A stretch of 7,200 nucleotides of DNA from Planctomycetaceae bacterium (GTDB lineage Bacteria; Planctomycetota; Planctomycetia; Pirellulales; Thermoguttaceae). Position 1 is the first letter of the stretch. Each line of letters opens with the position of its first letter. The stretch lies in assembly GCA_009776995.1 (NCBI GenBank), contig WRMR01000259.1, forward strand, positions 1 to 7,200, given 5' to 3'. This document shows, piece after piece, positions 5,931 to 7,200 of the stretch. The position numbers were made by a program, and so were the translations under genes. The notes beneath the pieces were generated by a model. The model was given only the letters and a program-made list of their open reading frames with translations. It did no database searches and was not told the origin of the DNA.

Positions 5931-6728
5931 CTAACCGTCATACCATTCCGGCTTGACGTCGGTTTCGAGAGCCTGCAAAACGACGGAAAAGACGTTGAGA
6001 ATTTCGTTTTGGAAGCAATAGACCACGCCGCCGATGGAGAGGAACAGAATCCCGAAGGTCACAATGGCGTTGACGCTAAAACCGATGGACATGAGGTTCA
6101 GTTGCGGCAGGGTGCGGCCAAGCAGACCGATGACGAGCATCGAAATCAACACGCCGATCATCACCGGCGCGGCCACGCGAAAAGCCAGGCTGAAACTCAG
6201 ACTCAAAATCAGCGTGAGAGCTTCGCCGAGTTCGACGGGAATGCGTCCCCCGCCCGGCGGAATCGATTCGAAGGTGTCGAGCAGTCCGGCCAGCGTCAGC
6301 CGGATACCGCCGGAGCAGACGAAAACGGCCAGTCCGAGCATGTAAACCAGTCGCGAGAGCAACGGCGAGTTTTCACCGGTCGTTGGGTCGAAAATCTGGG
6401 CCACGCTCATGCCGCCGACATGTCCCATGACTTCCCCGGCGATTTCCAGCCCGCTAAAGAAAATGTAAAGCCCCAGCCCGAGTGCCAGCCCGATGGCCAG
6501 TTCCGCCGCGAGAACAATCGCGTACATCGGCAGCGTATCCGGCTCGTTGATTTCGACGAACCATTGCGACGGCATCATCAGCAATGCCAGCGAAAAGGCG
6601 AGCAACGCCCGGAACTGCGCCGGGATGTCCGCCGAGCCGAATACCGGTGTCATAATGACGATCCCGCTCACCCGTGCCAGCACGAGCGAGAACAACAAGA
6701 TTCGGGATGTGTCAATCCAGGCGTCCAT
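5931..6728 (-). CDS. fliR: Flagellar biosynthesis protein FliR
   Basis: FliR is an inner-membrane protein of the flagellar type III export gate (FliPQR), homologous to SctT/EscT of injectisomes. The 265-residue product has normal family length and several hydrophobic segments, at roughly 8-28, 38-52, 67-92, 126-148, 168-202 and 217-240. Recognisable family stretches are LARVSGIVIMTPVFG (17-31), the FDPTTGENSPLLSRL region (113-127), and GLLGRTLPQLNLMSIGFSVN (201-220), which matches the conserved 'RT.PQ.N....G' signature. The ATG at 6728 starts the family N-terminus directly, and a heptamer array runs up to it without a Shine-Dalgarno site. fliP, fliQ and flhB, the usual neighbours, are not in the window. 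A DUF1080 gene lies 173 bases downstream on the same strand. Confidence 0.96.
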   Translation of the reverse strand: MDAWIDTSRILLFSLVLARVSGIVIMTPVFGSADIPAQFRALLAFSLALLMMPSQWFVEINEPDTLPMYAIVLAAELAIGLALGLGLYIFFSGLEIAGEVMGHVGGMSVAQIFDPTTGENSPLLSRLVYMLGLAVFVCSGGIRLTLAGLLDTFESIPPGGGRIPVELGEALTLILSLSFSLAFRVAAPVMIGVLISMLVIGLLGRTLPQLNLMSIGFSVNAIVTFGILFLSIGGVVYCFQNEILNVFSVVLQALETDVKPEWYDG

Positions 6729-6761
6729 AGTGAGTGGCTAGTGGTGAGTTGTTAGTGGCGC
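6729..6761 (-). repeat. Heptamer array abutting the fliR start
   Basis: Read on the minus strand, the units GCGCCAC, TAACAAC, TCACCAC and TAGCCAC are followed by a partial unit, TCACT, that runs directly into the ATG of fliR. TCACCAC and TAGCCAC are identical to units before fliM, and the orientation relative to the gene is the same. The array occupies the ribosome-binding position. Confidence 0.8.
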
Positions 6762-6770
6762 GCGTGGAGT

Positions 6771-6787
6771 GCATCCCGTAGGGACGC
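6771..6787. repeat. Short palindrome with GTA loop
   Basis: GCATCCC (6771-6777), a GTA loop, and GGGACGC (6781-6787) pair at six of seven positions; the mismatch is A6773 with C6785. The design is the same as that of the perfect palindrome at 6826-6844. They look like two copies of a small REP-like intergenic element. No transposase lies nearby in the window. Confidence 0.6.
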
Positions 6788-6815
6788 GTCGCTTGGTGGA
6801 AAACGTCATCCCCAC

Positions 6816-6844
6816 AAAAATCATCTGCATCCTGTAAGGATGCA
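6816..6844 (-). terminator. Perfect 8-bp palindrome, possible terminator of LRR gene
   Basis: TGCATCCT (6826-6833) and AGGATGCA (6837-6844) form a perfect eight-base stem around a three-base loop. On the minus strand the stem is followed, after five bases, by a run of five T (6820-6816). It lies 27 bases past the stop of the LRR gene, in the right place and orientation for a weak intrinsic terminator. It also resembles the palindrome at 6771-6787, so it may be a repeat copy doing this job by chance. Confidence 0.45.
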
Positions 6845-6870
6845 ACCACCGTCCCATCAGGGCAAGGGAA

Positions 6871-7200
6871 TCAAAACGCAACATAAACATCCGGTCGTTT
6901 CTTCCGGAACTCTTTGACACCTTCTTTTGTGACGCTTGTTCCTGTGAGGTGCAAATCTTTCAAAGAAGACATACTCTCCAATTGTTCCAGACCTGCATCG
7001 GTGATTCCAGTATTCGCCTGCAAGCCAAGTACTATGAGGTGCGTCAATCCGGCCAAATACTTCAGGCCGGAATCGTTCAAGTCAACATTAGTCAGCCACA
7101 CTGCTGTGACCGGTGACGTGGCCAGTTTTTTCATTTCATCGGCAGAAAATTGTGTCACTTGCCTGCAAGAAAAAAGCCACAATTCCTGACAATTCCCAAT
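6871..7200 (-). CDS. Leucine-rich repeat protein, C-terminal part
   Basis: This is the C-terminal end of an LRR protein; 110 residues are visible. The frame is open to the right edge, so the 5' end lies outside the window. A TTG near 7182 could be read as a start, but it falls inside what looks like another repeat (CQELWLFSC), so I treat the gene as partial. Repeats of about 24-25 residues follow the pattern L..L.L..T.(I/V)TD.GL..L: VTAVWLTNVDLNDSGLKYL, LIVLGLQANTGITDAGLEQL and LKDLHLTGTSVTKEGVKEF. The protein ends in a basic cap, FRKKRPDVYVAF, with a TGA stop. Such proteins are common in planctomycetes and usually thought to mediate protein contacts. No signal peptide or partner domain can be seen in this part. 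Its gene lies upstream of fliR on the same strand, separated by a repeat-filled 142-base gap. Confidence 0.85.
   Translation of the reverse strand: MGNCQELWLFSCRQVTQFSADEMKKLATSPVTAVWLTNVDLNDSGLKYLAGLTHLIVLGLQANTGITDAGLEQLESMSSLKDLHLTGTSVTKEGVKEFRKKRPDVYVAF

Noticed and set aside
4927..5934. 335-residue plus-strand reading frame opposite the DUF1080 gene
   Set aside because: The minus strand carries a clear DUF1080 protein with signal peptide, ribosome site and promoter. The plus frame has no recognisable motifs.
5835..6755. 306-residue plus-strand reading frame opposite fliR
   Set aside because: Its translation is very rich in Gln, Arg, His, Asn and Glu, the mirror image of the hydrophobic FliR sequence, which is certain.

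Overview
The window looks like part of a planctomycete chromosome, probably of Pirellulales type. This is inferred from gene content, not from a database match. It has a DUF1080 secreted protein, a leucine-rich repeat (LRR) protein of the plain 'L..L.L.GT.VTD.GL..L' kind, large secreted or membrane proteins of unknown function, and flagellar genes scattered among unrelated genes. Between the genes lie degenerate seven-base tandem repeats. GC content is moderate, with G/C-rich third codon positions clearest in the flagellar genes.

Layout, left to right. Positions 1-458 hold no convincing gene and are dominated by repeats. These are a 21-base-period degenerate repeat, two opposed heptamer arrays that can fold into one long hairpin, and a heptamer array that ends just before the fliM start. 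fliM (459-1514, +) encodes the flagellar switch protein. A 76-base gap with another heptamer array separates it from a convergent gene (1591-3036, -) for a membrane-anchored HEAT-like repeat protein. About 200 bases of shared upstream DNA separate that gene from a divergent one (3236-4927, +). Its product is a secreted protein with a conserved-looking N-terminal domain and a long Pro/Ser/Thr/Gln-rich tail. Convergent to it is a DUF1080 (3-keto-disaccharide hydrolase family) protein (4954-5757, -) with a good sigma70-like promoter. Next is fliR (5931-6728, -), the flagellar export-gate protein. The gap 6729-6870 again carries a heptamer array directly against the fliR start codon, plus two small GTA-loop palindromes. 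The window ends inside an LRR protein gene (6871-7200, -, 5' end outside the window).

How the genes relate. FliM (C-ring) and FliR (export gate) belong to the same flagellar basal body but are encoded about 4.4 kb apart on opposite strands, with four-gene-scale unrelated content between and beside them, so this is not a classical fli operon. The divergent HEAT-membrane and secreted-protein genes may be a functional pair in the cell envelope, but nothing in the sequence gives a reaction. The DUF1080 protein is probably an independent secreted carbohydrate-active enzyme.

The most unusual signal is in the repeats. Sense-oriented heptamer arrays sharing the units TCACCAC and TAGCCAC occupy the leader of both flagellar genes right up to the start codon. 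Neither gene has a visible Shine-Dalgarno site, whereas the HEAT and DUF1080 genes have good ones.
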